Below, in pieces: positions 63,464 through 64,000 of a stretch of DNA of 64,000 nucleotides. Origin of the DNA: Hyphomonadaceae bacterium (lineage in GTDB: Bacteria > Pseudomonadota > Alphaproteobacteria > Caulobacterales > Aquidulcibacteraceae). The translations under genes were made by a program, and so were the position numbers. Under the pieces are notes generated by a model that saw nothing but the letters and a program-made list of their open reading frames with translations, had not been told where the DNA came from and did no database searches. Each line of letters opens with the position of its first letter. The stretch's first letter is position 1. The stretch spans positions 223,486 to 287,485 of the forward strand of contig JAIELJ010000009.1 of assembly GCA_019753105.1 (NCBI GenBank), in the 5' to 3' direction.

Positions 63464-63564
63464 GTCATTCCAGACGGCCGGAGGCCGATCTGGAATCCAG
63501 GGCCGACGCACTGCCGGTTGCCCTGGATTCCAGATCACGCGTTCCGCGTGTCTGGAATGACTCG
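63464..63564. repeat. ~100-bp multi-stem intergenic repeat, copy B
   Basis: GTCATTCCAGACGGCCGGAGGCCGATCTGGAATCCAGGGC...GCCCTGGATTCCAGATCACGCGTTCCGCGTGTCTGGAATGACTCG. Confidence 0.92.
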
Positions 63565-64000
63565 TAGCCGCACGCGCGTTCGCGCTGCGGAGATGGGAGA
63601 GCAAGGACGCGCTTCAGCTGAAGCTTCTAAAACGTTTGGTAGCGAGGGTTGGTGCCGAAGCGCGCCCTTGCGCGGTCTGTTGTTCAACCGGCGGAGCCAC
63701 GCGGCGTTCATAATGAGCATCCGGGGGCCACGCGTGTGAGAGCAGACGAGTTGTTGAGTGGGCTGCAGCGCCACTCAACACGAAGATCAACGCGGCCCGT
63801 TCCCGCCACAGCTGGTGTTACCCAAATTGATCACTCGCGACGCTGGGTATCCGGCGAGCCTTAGCGCCGTGTCTCCGTTCCCGGCTGACGTGCAAAGCGA
63901 GCGCCAAATCGCACGCAAGGTTCTCCGCTTTCCTTCATCTTGCGGAGCAGTGACGGGCCTTCTCGCGAACTTCCATCACATCACGTTCAAACCGCATCTC

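Overview
The window is 64 kb of a GC-rich alphaproteobacterial chromosome. Synteny and protein families suggest Caulobacterales/Hyphomonadaceae; this is inferred, not tested. Most of it is ordinary housekeeping sequence: fixJ/fixL/fixK-like oxygen signalling, scoAB, a degenerate GGDEF protein, mfd-sdhE, recG, phr, cfa, sseA, HU-lon-clpX-clpP-tig, nnrD, glnB-glnA, parE, rhlE, an aldehyde dehydrogenase, a diguanylate cyclase, and an iscR-iscS-suf operon. Three tRNAs are present: Ser-TGA, Arg-TCT and Leu-TAG. The most interesting region is about 2.92-15.48 kb. A 15-bp exact copy of the tRNA-Ser 3' end (TGGCGGAGAGAGTGG) lies at 2924-2938 in direct orientation to the intact tRNA at 15462-15551, which would bracket a candidate 12.5-kb genomic island. 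The island carries a secreted Rhs/YD-repeat protein with an unfamiliar C-terminal tip. Two overlapping genes follow it: a multi-TM protein (candidate immunity) and a lipoprotein-like protein. An orphan rhs fragment lies beyond them. A divergent Tat-like, YD-repeat plus polyglycine (phage-adhesin-like) protein shares a 13-bp perfect palindrome with the rhs gene. A satellite-like replication cassette completes the island: tyrosine integrase, AlpA-like HTH, VapE-like ATPase and XRE regulator. Other points of interest are a candidate type-1 IscR/Rrf2 box before iscR-suf, a two-copy ~100-bp multi-stem intergenic repeat, an inverted GGGACTAGGG-type repeat beside tRNA-Arg, and a PopA-like GGDEF protein with a kept I-site and a lost active site. 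All calls come from reading the sequence and translations; no database search was run.
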